From assembly GCA_934271235.1 (NCBI GenBank), contig CAKQQT010000026.1:1-25045 (forward strand): a stretch of DNA of 25,045 bases, read 5' to 3'. The translations under genes and the position numbers were made by a program. Origin of the DNA: an uncultured Clostridia bacterium. Its GTDB lineage: Bacteria; Bacillota; Clostridia; Peptostreptococcales; Anaerovoracaceae. Positions 7,032 to 15,939 of this stretch are shown piece by piece. Below the pieces are notes generated by a model. The model searched no databases. It was not told the DNA's origin and saw nothing but the letters and a program-made list of their open reading frames with translations. Positions within the stretch are counted from its first letter, which is position 1; every line of letters begins with the position of its first letter.

Positions 7032-7085
7032 GGACAAGAACCTTTGCGGCGGAGACGAGAAAACCAATGTAAAAGCTATGATAAA

Positions 7086-7116
7086 AGGGCGCCTCGAAAG
7101 AGACGCCCTCTGTTTG
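7086..7116. terminator. Bidirectional terminator between pyk and spoVG
   Basis: The stem AGGGCGCCTC/GAGACGCCCT (7086-7095 with 7100-7109) has one C-A mismatch and a GAAA tetraloop. The plus-strand tail is CTCTGTTTG; the minus-strand tail is TTTTAT, so it also serves spoVG. Confidence 0.75.
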
Positions 7117-7159
7117 TAAAAATCATATAATTGCGGTGATCCCGGTATCCGATCCGCTT

Positions 7160-7465
7160 CTACTGCGCGATCGCTTCACAGACTTCCTCTGCCGCGTCGG
7201 CGGTATCTTCGGCGCAGAGTCTGTCATATTCCGCAAAAATAGCGTCCCGGATCTTTGCGCGGGTTTCGGATTTTAAAGGGTGTGCGACGTCACGAAAATC
7301 CCCTTCACCCACTTTGCGGCTCGGCATAGCGATAAAGAGTCCATTCTGTCCGTCAATGATCTTGATGTCATGAACAACAAATTCATCGTCAAAGGTAACG
7401 GATGCCACTGCTTTCATTTTGCCTTCTTCTCCCATTCTTCGAATCCTAACATCAGTAATATTCAT
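7160..7465 (-). CDS. spoVG: Septation/sporulation regulator SpoVG
   Basis: A 101-residue SpoVG, a small nucleic-acid-binding regulator affecting septation, sporulation and envelope genes. The canonical N-terminus [11 protein letters not shown] and the segments [26 protein letters not shown] and [13 protein letters not shown] match the family closely. The ATG at 7465 is chosen over a GTG four codons upstream, because the AAAGGTGG-type ribosome-binding site is 8 bases before the ATG and overlaps that GTG. The tail (about 83-101) is acidic and alanine-rich. It lies downstream of purR on the same strand, as in Bacillus (purR-yabJ-spoVG), but yabJ is absent. It has its own promoter at 7507-7535, and its leader begins with a small GGTGC/GCACC hairpin (7484-7500). 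Confidence 0.95.
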   Translation of the reverse strand: MNITDVRIRRMGEEGKMKAVASVTFDDEFVVHDIKIIDGQNGLFIAMPSRKVGEGDFRDVAHPLKSETRAKIRDAIFAEYDRLCAEDTADAAEEVCEAIAQ

Positions 7466-7506
7466 TCTTGTATCCACCTTTCCGGTGCGTTTTCAGCACC
7501 ATCAAA

Positions 7507-7535
7507 ATTATAATACAGTGTTAATTTTTTCGCAA
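7507..7535 (-). promoter_or_regulatory. Promoter of spoVG
   Basis: On the minus strand TTGCGA (7535-7530), a 17-base spacer and TATAAT (7512-7507). This is sigma-A-like; Bacillus spoVG is sigma-H-dependent, and I see no convincing sigma-H site here. Confidence 0.65.
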
Positions 7536-7613
7536 CGTTTTTTGTTAGTATATGGAAAATATGCGAAAATATTTTTTTCGTTTTGTGAAAAAGGACAAGA
7601 TTAAACCGCGAAA

Positions 7614-7624
7614 TTTGTCGAAAA
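7614..7624. promoter_or_regulatory. Spo0A-box-like site between purR and spoVG
   Basis: TTTGTCGAAAA is the same 11-base site as at 718-728. It lies about 80 bases upstream of the spoVG -35 box and just after the purR stop codon. A role in sporulation-linked control of spoVG is an inference. Confidence 0.4.
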
Positions 7625-7643
7625 AAATAAATTAAAAAAACAT

Positions 7644-8453
7644 CTACAAGATCGCAGGATTCGGATAGATGGAAATCTTGCGTTCTTCCGAACTGACATC
7701 CCCCAGATAGACCAGACAGGTGTAGTCGCGGACCTTTTTCTTTTCGGGCGCGAGACTGGCGATCGCGACTCCCACGCCGACTACGCTGCCGCTGAATTCG
7801 CCGATCATTTCGGAGATGCCGCCGATACTGCCGCCGCCGCGCATGAAGTCGTCGATGATCAGCACTTTGGCGCCCGGCGCGATCGCGCGCTTGGACATGG
7901 ACATCTTCTGCAATCGGTCGTAAGAACCGCTGAAATAGTTGATGCTGACCGTGGAGCCTTCGGAGATCTTGGCTTCCCGGCGGATGACGACCAGCGGGAT
8001 CCCCAGCATATGCGCGACCGTAAAGGCCAGCGGGATCCCTTTGGTTTCGACCGTTGCCACGCAGTCGGCGCCGCAGTCGCGGAATTTCTTCGCGAAGACA
8101 CGCGCGGTGCGCTGCACCAGATCCGAATCATAAAAGATATCTGAGGTATAGAGAAAGTTGCCGCCCAGAAGACGGGACGGATCCCCGAGTTTCTGGGAAA
8201 AATCCGCCTGCAGCTTTTCAATCTCTTCGGCGGTAATGTCCGGCACGAAACGTACGCCGCCTTTGGAACCGGCTGTTGTTTCCAGATATCCGCAGCCGGT
8301 CAGCTCGATCGCGTGACTGGCGGACTGGATATCCTCGCTGATGCTGGATTTGGCCGCGCCGAACAGGTCGCAGAAGTACTGAAGGCTGTATGTTTTGCTC
8401 GGCATTTCCGTTAGGATCTTGATCAGCGCGCCGACTCTTTCCGTACGTTTCAT
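7644..8453 (-). CDS. purR: Purine operon repressor PurR (PRPP-binding)
   Basis: A 269-residue PurR of the Gram-positive type: an N-terminal winged helix (about 1-75, opening MKRTERVGALIKILTEMPSK) followed by a phosphoribosyltransferase-fold domain that senses PRPP. The PRPP loop VLIIDDFMRGGGS (about 197-209) is intact, and VATVETKGIPLAF (about 132-144) matches the family's loop. In relatives the protein represses purine synthesis and transport genes, and PRPP relieves it. GGAGGG (8462-8467) precedes the ATG. It is divergent from murC. The PRPP synthetase gene prs lies a few genes away, so producer and sensor of the same signal are clustered, as in Bacillus. Confidence 0.95.
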   Translation of the reverse strand: MKRTERVGALIKILTEMPSKTYSLQYFCDLFGAAKSSISEDIQSASHAIELTGCGYLETTAGSKGGVRFVPDITAEEIEKLQADFSQKLGDPSRLLGGNFLYTSDIFYDSDLVQRTARVFAKKFRDCGADCVATVETKGIPLAFTVAHMLGIPLVVIRREAKISEGSTVSINYFSGSYDRLQKMSMSKRAIAPGAKVLIIDDFMRGGGSIGGISEMIGEFSGSVVGVGVAIASLAPEKKKVRDYTCLVYLGDVSSEERKISIYPNPAIL

Positions 8454-8490
8454 ATGATTTTCCCTCCATTGTTCATCTTGTTATGAAAAT

Positions 8491-8519
8491 ATCATATTTC
8501 TTTTTTGATTTTTTGTCAA
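8491..8519 (-). promoter_or_regulatory. Promoter of purR
   Basis: On the minus strand a perfect TTGACA (8519-8514), a 17-base A-rich spacer and TATGAT (8496-8491). Predicted start near 8484. Confidence 0.75.
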
Positions 8520-8525
8520 TTAGTG

Positions 8526-8554
8526 CTCACAAAATATTTTATTTGTGGTATACT
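8526..8554 (+). promoter_or_regulatory. Probable promoter of murC and following genes
   Basis: TATACT (8549-8554) with CTCACA (8526-8531, 4 of 6 matches) 17 bases upstream. The -35 is weak. It lies 6 bases from the divergent purR -35 box. Confidence 0.5.
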
Positions 8555-8600
8555 ACCTGTAGCATCTCCGAAAAGGGGAAATCCGGAGGGAATCATAACA

Positions 8601-9977
8601 ATGATCGATTTAAGTAAATATAAGAAGATACACTGCATCGGCATCGGAGGCATCGGCCTCTCCGCAATTGCAGAAATTTTGCTGTCCAGAGGTTATGAGG
8701 TCAGCGGCTCGGACATGAAAGAATCCAGCGAGACCGCGCGCCTGGCAAGCAAGGGAGCGAGGGTCTTTATCGGCCATCGGGCCGAGAACGCGGATCAGGC
8801 GGATCTGCTTGTCTATTCTTCGGCAGTCGGCCGTGACAACCCGGAAATGAAGCGTGCGGAGGAACGCGGGATCCCCGTTCTTTCCCGGGCGCAGATGCTG
8901 GGCCTTTTGATGAAAGAATACGAGAACAGCGTTGCCGTATCCGGTACGCACGGCAAGACCACCACTACCTCGATGGTCTCGCTGATCCTCGACCGTGCCG
9001 AAATGGAACCGACGATCCTGGTCGGCGGCAATCTGGCAGAGATCGGCGGCAATGTCAAGGTCGGACACAGCCGGTACTTTATCACGGAAGCCTGCGAGTA
9101 CATGGACAGCTTCCTGAGTCTGAAACCGAAGATCGAGATCATTCTCAACATCGACTCGGATCACCTGGACTATTTCAAGGACATCGATCACATCGTCAGC
9201 TCCTTTGACAAGTTCGCGCATCTGGTCCCGGCAAACGGTACGATCATCGCTTACGACGCCAATCCGTTCGTCAATCAGGTCATCCGCAATCTGGACAATG
9301 TCGTGACATTCGGTTTCAATGAAAACTGTGATTATTACGCTTCTGATATCAAGTTCAACGAAAACGGCATGCCGTCTTTCGACGTGCATCATGCGGGACA
9401 GCTTTTGAACCGCGTACAGCTGGCGATCCCGGGCGAGCATAACATCCTCAACGCGCTGGCGGCGTATACCTGCGCCTGCGTTCTGGGCGTCGATCCGCAG
9501 CTGACCAAGGACACGCTGGAGAGCTATCACGGCACACAGCGCCGTTTCGATCTTGTCGGCACGACGGCAAAGGGCGTCAAGATCGTCGACGATTACGCGC
9601 ATCATCCGACAGAGATCAAAGCGACCTTGAGCGCGTCCGAAAATGTGCCGCACAACAGTCTGTGGTGCATTTTCCAGCCGCATACCTATACCAGGACATT
9701 GGCGCTGTTCGACGAATTCGCGGACGCGTTCGAAAAAGCGGATCGGCTGATCTTGGCGGAGATCTACGCGGCCAGAGAAAAGAATATCTACAAGATCTCT
9801 TCCGCGCAGCTGGCCGAAAAGATCCGCGAGACCCATCCGAACAAAGAAGTCCTTTTTATGGAAGATTTCGGCGCGATCGCGGATTACGTGGATGAAAACG
9901 CGCAGCGCGGCGACATGGTGATCACCATGGGCGCGGGCGATATCTATAAAGTCGGCGAAATGCTTTTGGAAAAATAG
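8601..9977 (+). CDS. murC: UDP-N-acetylmuramate--L-alanine ligase
   Basis: A 458-residue MurC, joining L-alanine to UDP-N-acetylmuramic acid with ATP in the cytoplasmic phase of peptidoglycan synthesis. HCIGIGGIGLSAIA (11-24) is the N-terminal Rossmann motif of MurC. SGTHGKTTTT (114-123) is the ATP-binding loop of Mur ligases. VDDYAHHPTEI is the conserved central-domain motif, and the C-terminal FQPHTYTR motif is present. The ATG at 8601 is chosen because GGAGGG (8585-8590) lies 10 bases upstream. A longer frame from 8505 would start upstream of the promoter's -10 element. The next gene begins 21 bases after the stop. Bacillus has no murC at this position in the equivalent cluster. Confidence 0.97.
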   Translation: MIDLSKYKKIHCIGIGGIGLSAIAEILLSRGYEVSGSDMKESSETARLASKGARVFIGHRAENADQADLLVYSSAVGRDNPEMKRAEERGIPVLSRAQMLGLLMKEYENSVAVSGTHGKTTTTSMVSLILDRAEMEPTILVGGNLAEIGGNVKVGHSRYFITEACEYMDSFLSLKPKIEIILNIDSDHLDYFKDIDHIVSSFDKFAHLVPANGTIIAYDANPFVNQVIRNLDNVVTFGFNENCDYYASDIKFNENGMPSFDVHHAGQLLNRVQLAIPGEHNILNALAAYTCACVLGVDPQLTKDTLESYHGTQRRFDLVGTTAKGVKIVDDYAHHPTEIKATLSASENVPHNSLWCIFQPHTYTRTLALFDEFADAFEKADRLILAEIYAAREKNIYKISSAQLAEKIRETHPNKEVLFMEDFGAIADYVDENAQRGDMVITMGAGDIYKVGEMLLEK

Positions 9978-9998
9978 GAGCAGGGCAGGGAGCGAAAG

Positions 9999-10730
9999 AT
10001 GGAAAAACAAGATCAGTTTTCACAGGAAGCCTGGTTCCGGGAATATCAGGCGCAGACAGAGAAACGCCTGCAGATCAATCTGGCACATATGCAGCGCGGC
10101 GTACGCTTTGTCGACCTACAGACCGCATATATTGCGGAAACGGTCGAAATCGGCGCGGGTACCGTCATCGGTCCTTGCGTCACGTTGGAGGGCAGTACCG
10201 TGATCGGACGGAACTGTGTCATCCGCCAGAATACCCGCATCAAAGATTCGCAGATCGCAGACGAGGTCGAGATCGAAAGCTCGGTCATCCTCGAAAGCAG
10301 CGTCGACAGCGGTACGACGGTAGGACCGTTCGCTTATCTGCGCCCGCACACCAAAGTCGGCGCGGGCTGCAAGGTCGGCGATTTCGTAGAAATGAAAAAT
10401 TCCAGCTTCGGCGACGGTTCCAAGGCCGCGCATCTGACCTATGTCGGGGACGCGGATGTCGGAAGCGGCGTCAATCTGGGCTGCGGCGTGGTTTTCGTCA
10501 ACTATGACGGGACTCACAAATATCGCACGCAGGTCGGCGACGATGTTTTCATCGGCTGCAACAGCAATCTGGTCTCGCCGGTCAGCGTCGGAGACGGCGC
10601 CTATATCGCGGCGGGCAGCACCGTGACCGAAGATGTGGAAGCGGACGCGCTCTATATCGCCAGAAGCCGCGGCGTGCAGAAGCCGGGTTGGGTCTCGGCA
10701 AGCGGGATCTGGCCGAAAAAGAAGAAGTAA
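9999..10730 (+). CDS. GlmU-type acetyltransferase domain without the uridylyltransferase domain
   Basis: A 243-residue protein equal to the C-terminal half of GlmU: a short helical arm (about 18-35, TEKRLQINLAHMQRGVRF) and a left-handed beta-helix of hexapeptide repeats (about 43-225). Every acetyltransferase residue I know from E. coli GlmU is present at a constant offset of 218: R115 (R333), K133 (K351), H145 (catalytic H363), Y148 (Y366), N168 (N386), K174 (K392). It should therefore acetylate glucosamine-1-phosphate with acetyl-CoA. The N-terminal nucleotidyltransferase domain (normally about 230 residues) is missing, and only 21 bases separate it from murC, so it is not an assembly cut. 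A purine-rich Shine-Dalgarno-like site (AGGGAG, about 9988-9993) precedes the ATG. It occupies the glmU slot before prs, as in Bacillus. UDP-GlcNAc formation would need a separate uridylyltransferase not in the window. Confidence 0.88.
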   Translation: MEKQDQFSQEAWFREYQAQTEKRLQINLAHMQRGVRFVDLQTAYIAETVEIGAGTVIGPCVTLEGSTVIGRNCVIRQNTRIKDSQIADEVEIESSVILESSVDSGTTVGPFAYLRPHTKVGAGCKVGDFVEMKNSSFGDGSKAAHLTYVGDADVGSGVNLGCGVVFVNYDGTHKYRTQVGDDVFIGCNSNLVSPVSVGDGAYIAAGSTVTEDVEADALYIARSRGVQKPGWVSASGIWPKKKK

Positions 10731-10797
10731 TTGATTGAAACTATCCATAAATCAACAGCACAACACAAACAACAAAAGAAAGACGAGGTAAGAAAAA

Positions 10798-11748
10798 GTG
10801 AGAAGCGGAGTATTTGCGGACTACAAAATCTTCACCGGCAATTCCCATCCGGAATTGGCCGCAGAAATTGCAGGGATCATGGGCAAGCCGTTGGGCAGAG
10901 CGACTGTGACCAAGTTCAGCGACGGGGAAATTTCCGTCAACATCTGGGAAACGGTCAGAGGATTGGACGTCTACATCATCCAATCCACCTGCAATCCGGT
11001 AAATGACAACCTGATGGAACTCCTGATCATGATCGATGCGATGAAGCGTGCATCCGCAGGCAGGATCAACGCGATCATCCCTTATTACGGCTATGCGCGG
11101 CAGGACAGAAAGGCAAAGGCAAGAGATCCGATCACAGCTAAACTGGTCGCGGACCTGATCATGGCAGCCGGCGCGGATCGTGTCCTGACGATGGATCTTC
11201 ACGCAAACCAGATCCAGGGCTATTTTGATATTCCGGTGGATCACTTGCTCGGCATGCCGATCCTGGCAAAATATTTCAAAGAAAAGAACATGGACGATCT
11301 GGTCATCGTATCTCCGGACCACGGCAGCGTGACCCGCGCCAGAAATATGGCTGAGATGCTCAACTGCCCGATCGCCATCATCGATAAGAGAAGACCGGAA
11401 CCGAACAAATCCGAGATCATGAACATCATCGGCAACATCGAGGGCAAGAACTGCATCATCATCGACGATATGATCGATACCGCGGGCACGATCTGCAATG
11501 CAGCCAACGCGATCAAGGAACTCGGCGCGAAGGCTGTTTACGCGGCGGCGACCCATCCGGTCCTGTCCGGCCCGGCCGTCGAAAGACTGGAAGCATCCGC
11601 GATCGAAGAACTGGTACTGCTGAACACCGTTCCGCTGCCGGAAGAAAAGAGGATCGAAAAAATGAGATTCCTGTCGGTTGCGCCGCTGTTCGCGGAAGCC
11701 ATGACCAGAGTCTTCACCAACGGCTCCATCAGCGTACTGTTCGACTGA
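10798..11748 (+). CDS. prs: Ribose-phosphate pyrophosphokinase (PRPP synthetase)
   Basis: A 316-residue class I PRPP synthetase, making 5-phosphoribosyl diphosphate from ribose-5-phosphate and ATP for purine, pyrimidine, His and Trp synthesis. Motifs seen: [10 protein letters not shown] (40-49), [17 protein letters not shown] (96-112, the flexible ATP loop), [15 protein letters not shown] (132-146, with H135), and the ribose-phosphate loop [12 protein letters not shown] (220-231). Length is normal. The start is a GTG at 10798 with GAGG at 10785-10788, 9 bases away. It follows the GlmU-like gene, a conserved pairing in Firmicutes, and shares PRPP with the PurR sensor encoded nearby. Confidence 0.97.
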   Translation: MRSGVFADYKIFTGNSHPELAAEIAGIMGKPLGRATVTKFSDGEISVNIWETVRGLDVYIIQSTCNPVNDNLMELLIMIDAMKRASAGRINAIIPYYGYARQDRKAKARDPITAKLVADLIMAAGADRVLTMDLHANQIQGYFDIPVDHLLGMPILAKYFKEKNMDDLVIVSPDHGSVTRARNMAEMLNCPIAIIDKRRPEPNKSEIMNIIGNIEGKNCIIIDDMIDTAGTICNAANAIKELGAKAVYAAATHPVLSGPAVERLEASAIEELVLLNTVPLPEEKRIEKMRFLSVAPLFAEAMTRVFTNGSISVLFD

Positions 11749-11828
11749 TCGGAAACGCGGCGATCCGGATCTTCGGTATAAGAAGACCTACATAACAAAG
11801 CAAACAAACGAAAGGAATCCTATCTTTT

Positions 11829-12476
11829 ATGTACATCATTGCAGGTCTGGGCAATCCCGGAAAAAAATACGAGAACACGCGTCATAACATGGGCTTTCTT
11901 GCGGTGGACCTGCTGGCTGAACAATATGGGATCCGCATCGATAAGATCAAATTCAAGGCACTGGTCGGCGAGGGGCGGATCGCCGGCCAGAAAGTCCTTT
12001 TGGTCAAGCCGCAGACCTTCATGAACCTGAGCGGACAGTCTATCGCAGAGATCATGAACTTCTACAAGGAAGATATCGAAAATCTGATCGTGATCTATGA
12101 CGATATCGACATTCCGACCGGCAGCATCCGCATCCGCAAAAAAGGCAGCGCCGGCACGCATAACGGCATGCGCAATATCGTCTACCTGCTGGGAGACGAC
12201 GGTTTTCCGCGCATCCGCGTCGGCATCGGCGCGACGGACGGCAAAACGCGGGACTTGATCAATTACGTTATCGGCGGCGTGTCCAAGGCGGATGTCAAAC
12301 CGCTGGAAGAAGCCTTGACCAAGGCGGCCGCGGGAGCCGCCTGCATTGTCGAAAAAGGCATAGACAAGGCCATGAACGAATATAATACCAAAAAGCCAAA
12401 GCGTGAGAAAGATCCCGCGCAGAACGCGCGGCAAGAGGCTGATCCGCAGAAAGAAGAGGCGACGAAGCATGATTAA
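11829..12476 (+). CDS. pth: Peptidyl-tRNA hydrolase with charged C-terminal tail
   Basis: A 215-residue Pth, which releases tRNA from peptidyl-tRNAs that drop off ribosomes. The core matches the family: YIIAGLGNPGKKYENTRHNMGF with N9 and catalytic H19, TFMNLSGQS with N66, DDIDIPTG, and SAGTHNGMRNI with N112. The usual length is about 185-190 residues; here the last 30 or so residues form an extra highly charged tail (KKPKREKDP... QKEEATKHD). The end of this tail overlaps the start of mfd by 8 bases (ATGATTAA), so the two genes are probably translationally coupled. An AAAGGA element (about 11811-11816) precedes the ATG. Together with rqcP downstream it links the cluster to ribosome rescue. Confidence 0.95.
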   Translation: MYIIAGLGNPGKKYENTRHNMGFLAVDLLAEQYGIRIDKIKFKALVGEGRIAGQKVLLVKPQTFMNLSGQSIAEIMNFYKEDIENLIVIYDDIDIPTGSIRIRKKGSAGTHNGMRNIVYLLGDDGFPRIRVGIGATDGKTRDLINYVIGGVSKADVKPLEEALTKAAAGAACIVEKGIDKAMNEYNTKKPKREKDPAQNARQEADPQKEEATKHD

Positions 12477-15400
12477 CGTTACGGGAGTTTCCGAGAGCCG
12501 CGTAGCACCGGCAGCCGCGTATTATGCCAAAGAAAAAGATCAAAGCATCATCATCGTTTCCACAGATGTGAGAGCAAAGAGACTTGCTTCAGATCTTTCT
12601 TTTTTTGTGCAGGATAAAGAGATCATCACCCTGCCGGGGGAGGAACAGTTCCTGCTGCGCTACGCAGCAAAAAATCAGGATCATATGATCACCCGTCTGC
12701 GGGCGCTCAAGGCGCTGCGCAGCAGACAACCGGTCGTCGTGATCGCGCCGGTTTCGGCGGCAGTCAAAAAGATCGCGCCGCACAGCTATTTTGAAAAATC
12801 CTCATTTCGTGTGCAGCTTGGTGAGGAGATCGACCTTGAAGATGTCAAGCGCAGATTGGTGGAGCTGGGCTACGAACGCATGGAGATCGTGGACGCGCGC
12901 GGACAGTTCAGCGTGCGCGGCGGCATTCTCGATATCTACACGCCGGACGGCAGTGATCCGTACCGCATCGAGCTGTTCGGCTCGGAAGTAGACTCCATCC
13001 GTACTTTTGACATCGACAGCCAGCGTTCTTTGGAGAATCTGCAGTCTGTCGAGATCTACCCGGCAGAGCAGATGCTCAGCGAGCGGGAGATTTTCCGAAG
13101 CGCGGAGGCGAAGATCCGCAAGGCTTACAGCAAGGCCTCACAGAAAGCGGCGGCCGGCAGCGAGGAACTCTCCGAGAAGATCCGGGCGACCGGCGAGGAA
13201 CTGTGCGAATATGTCGCCAACGTCGCCAATCAGCAGCTGCTGGAAAACTATATCCACTATTTTTACGATCACACGGAATATCTGTGGGACTATCTGGACG
13301 GCGGCTGTGTTATGATCGACGATCCGGACCGCATCGAAGAAACTCTGGAGCTTCGGACCGCGGAACTGCGGGAGGACTTCAAGGTCATGCTCGAACGCGG
13401 ACAGGTCATCGCCGAAGACGCGGCGGTGATCTCGGATAAGAATGATTTCCGCAAAGTCTATGACAAGCCGGATACGGTCGTGTTCACGCCTTTTCCGAAG
13501 CGGATCGCGGGCGCGGAAACCTTCGATCAGGTGTACAATCTGCAGAGCCGGCAGGTGCTGACGTTCCATGGCAAGATGAATGTGCTGGAAAGCGAGCTCA
13601 AAGCCTATGTCAAAAAGGGCTACCGGGTCACGATCGTCTGCGCTTCGGAGGAACGGCTCGAAAATCTGCGCGAGTTCGCGGACCGTATCGGGCTTTTGGA
13701 AAAGATCCGATTCGCGCAGGGCAGTCTGACGGCGGGCATCGACCTGCCGACGGAAAAGATCTGCTACATCAGCGAAGCGGACATCTTCGAGACGCATAAA
13801 AAAGCCCGCAAGAAAAAATACAAGGACAAAGGCCAGAAGATCCAGTCCTTCGCGGACATGCGCGAGGGCGATTTTGTCGTGCATGAGAACCACGGCATCG
13901 GTAAGTTCGTCGGTATCGAGCAGCTTTCGGTGCAGGGCGAAAAGAAGGACTATATCAAGATCAAATACGCAGGCAACGATATGCTGTATGTTCCGGTGGA
14001 ACAGATGGATATCGTGCAGAAATATATCGGTTCGGACGGCGGCGCGCCGCGCATCAACAAGCTGTCCGGCGGAGAATGGAAGGCGACCAAGGCCAAAGCC
14101 AAGGCGGCGATCGCGGTCATGGCCAAGGATCTGATCGACCTGTACGCGGCGCGGAGCATGAAACCGGGGCACAGCTTCGGCAAGGACACCGTTTGGCAGC
14201 GGGAATTTGAAGAGGCGTTTCCATACGAGGAGACCGGCGACCAGCTGCGGGCCATCGAGGAGATCAAGCAGGATATGGAAAAGCCGTTTTCCATGGATCG
14301 GCTGCTCTGCGGGGATGTCGGCTTCGGCAAGACGGAGGTCGCCGCGCGGGCGCTGTTCAAGTGCGTGTCGGACGGTCTGCAGGCCGCCGTTCTGGTACCG
14401 ACGACGATCCTCGCCAACCAGCATTACTATACCTTAAAAGAACGGTTTGAACACTTCCCGTTCAAGGTGGAAGTGCTCTCGCGTTTCCGCACGCCGGCGC
14501 AGCAGGATCAGATCATTACGGAACTTGCGAAAGGCAAGATCGATCTGATCATCGGGACACACCGCCTGCTCTCCAAAGACGTTAAATTTAAGGATCTGGG
14601 GCTGCTGGTCATCGACGAGGAACAACGTTTCGGCGTGGAGGACAAAGAGACCATCAAGAAGATCAAAAACAATGTTGACGTACTGACGCTTTCGGCAACG
14701 CCGATCCCCAGAACGCTCAATATGTCGCTGACCGGCATCAAGGATATGAGCCTGATCGAAGAAGCGCCGGAGGAACGCTATCCGGTGCAGACCTACGTGC
14801 TGGAACAGGACGACCGTCTGCTCAAGGACGTCATTGAACGCGAACTCGGCCGCGGCGGGCAGGTGTTCGTCGTGTTTAACCGCGTCAAGGGCATTCAGCA
14901 GATCGCGGCGAAGATCGAGGAACTGGTACCGGATGCGGTCGTCGGCGTCGGCCACGGGCAGATGAACGAGCATGCGCTGGAAAATGTGATGCTCGACTTT
15001 ATCGAGGGACGCAGCAATGTGCTGGTCGCCACGACGATCATCGAGTCCGGGCTGGATATTCCGAACGCCAATACGATGGTCGTTCTGGACGCCGATCGCT
15101 ACGGACTGTCACAGCTCTATCAGCTGCGCGGCAGAGTCGGCCGCTCGAACCGTCTGGCTTATGCTTATCTGATGTATCAAAAGGATAAGGTGCTGACAGA
15201 GGTTGCGGAAAAACGGCTCAAGGCGATTCGTGAGTTCACGGAATTCGGCGCCGGATTCAAGGTCGCCATGCGCGATCTGGAGATCCGCGGCGCGGGCAAT
15301 CTCCTCGGGACGGCGCAGTCCGGGCATATGATGAATGTCGGCTATGAGCTGTACTGCAAGATGGTGGACGACGCGGTGCGCGCGCTGCAGGGCGAGATCG

Positions 15401-15939
15401 TCAACGAGCGTAAAGAAGAAACTTCGGTGGAGATCCCGCTTTCCGCCTACATTCCGGAAACCTATATCGAAAACGAGAGCCTCAAGCTCTCCATGTATAA
15501 AAAGATCGCTTCTGTGCGGACTTATGACGATGAGGATGAGATCCTCGATGAACTCCTCGACCGTTTCGGCGACGTGCCGCAGGCAACGGTCAATCTGGTG
15601 CAGATCGCGCACGCCAGATATCTGGCGGAAATGCTGTCGGTCCTCCGGATCTATCAGGAAAAAGCAGAGACCGCGCCGGGCGGCCGCGCGAGAGGCATAC
15701 CGGGAAGACCTGCCGCGCCGGAGACCATGCGCATGGTCTTTCAGTTTGCGCAAGTCAATCCGCTCAGCGGTTACGCGCTGTTCAATCTGACGGAGCATTT
15801 CGGACAAAAAGTATTCGTGCACGGCGGCGTGGAGCCTTTCATCCGCCTGTCGACGGACCGCAAAAACCTGATGAAAGACATTCTCGGTTTACTGGAACTT
15901 TTGAACGAAAGCAAAAGATCCGGGAGCGGCAGGCAGTAA
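12469..15939 (+). CDS. mfd: Transcription-repair coupling factor Mfd
   Basis: A 1156-residue Mfd, the ATP-driven translocase that removes RNA polymerase stalled at DNA lesions and recruits UvrA. The N-terminal third is the UvrB-like module (GGILDIYTPDGSDPYRIELF). The RNA-polymerase-interacting CarD-like domain is at about 465-520 (GDFVVHENHGIGKFVGIEQL). The helicase motor has Walker A GDVGFGKTE (about 614-622), the IDEEQRFG box (about 713-720), LSATPIPRTL, TTIIESGLDIPNANTM and QLRGRVGRS (about 884-892). The C-terminal D7 domain follows, with a small Gly/Pro/Arg-rich insertion (APGGRARGIPGRPAAP) that I do not expect in the family. The ATG at 12469 overlaps the pth stop; a frame extending back to 12403 has no ribosome-binding site. 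The last codons overlap the spoVT terminator hairpin. Confidence 0.97.
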   Translation: MINVTGVSESRVAPAAAYYAKEKDQSIIIVSTDVRAKRLASDLSFFVQDKEIITLPGEEQFLLRYAAKNQDHMITRLRALKALRSRQPVVVIAPVSAAVKKIAPHSYFEKSSFRVQLGEEIDLEDVKRRLVELGYERMEIVDARGQFSVRGGILDIYTPDGSDPYRIELFGSEVDSIRTFDIDSQRSLENLQSVEIYPAEQMLSEREIFRSAEAKIRKAYSKASQKAAAGSEELSEKIRATGEELCEYVANVANQQLLENYIHYFYDHTEYLWDYLDGGCVMIDDPDRIEETLELRTAELREDFKVMLERGQVIAEDAAVISDKNDFRKVYDKPDTVVFTPFPKRIAGAETFDQVYNLQSRQVLTFHGKMNVLESELKAYVKKGYRVTIVCASEERLENLREFADRIGLLEKIRFAQGSLTAGIDLPTEKICYISEADIFETHKKARKKKYKDKGQKIQSFADMREGDFVVHENHGIGKFVGIEQLSVQGEKKDYIKIKYAGNDMLYVPVEQMDIVQKYIGSDGGAPRINKLSGGEWKATKAKAKAAIAVMAKDLIDLYAARSMKPGHSFGKDTVWQREFEEAFPYEETGDQLRAIEEIKQDMEKPFSMDRLLCGDVGFGKTEVAARALFKCVSDGLQAAVLVPTTILANQHYYTLKERFEHFPFKVEVLSRFRTPAQQDQIITELAKGKIDLIIGTHRLLSKDVKFKDLGLLVIDEEQRFGVEDKETIKKIKNNVDVLTLSATPIPRTLNMSLTGIKDMSLIEEAPEERYPVQTYVLEQDDRLLKDVIERELGRGGQVFVVFNRVKGIQQIAAKIEELVPDAVVGVGHGQMNEHALENVMLDFIEGRSNVLVATTIIESGLDIPNANTMVVLDADRYGLSQLYQLRGRVGRSNRLAYAYLMYQKDKVLTEVAEKRLKAIREFTEFGAGFKVAMRDLEIRGAGNLLGTAQSGHMMNVGYELYCKMVDDAVRALQGEIVNERKEETSVEIPLSAYIPETYIENESLKLSMYKKIASVRTYDDEDEILDELLDRFGDVPQATVNLVQIAHARYLAEMLSVLRIYQEKAETAPGGRARGIPGRPAAPETMRMVFQFAQVNPLSGYALFNLTEHFGQKVFVHGGVEPFIRLSTDRKNLMKDILGLLELLNESKRSGSGRQ

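Noticed and set aside
8610..10010. Very long open frame on the minus strand opposite murC
   Set aside because: murC is unambiguous on the plus strand; the antisense frame is Asp/Arg/Val-rich, has no ribosome-binding site and resembles no family. It is a by-product of GC-rich third positions.
13138..14424. Long minus-strand frame opposite mfd
   Set aside because: Antisense to conserved Mfd motifs with no start signal; a shadow frame.
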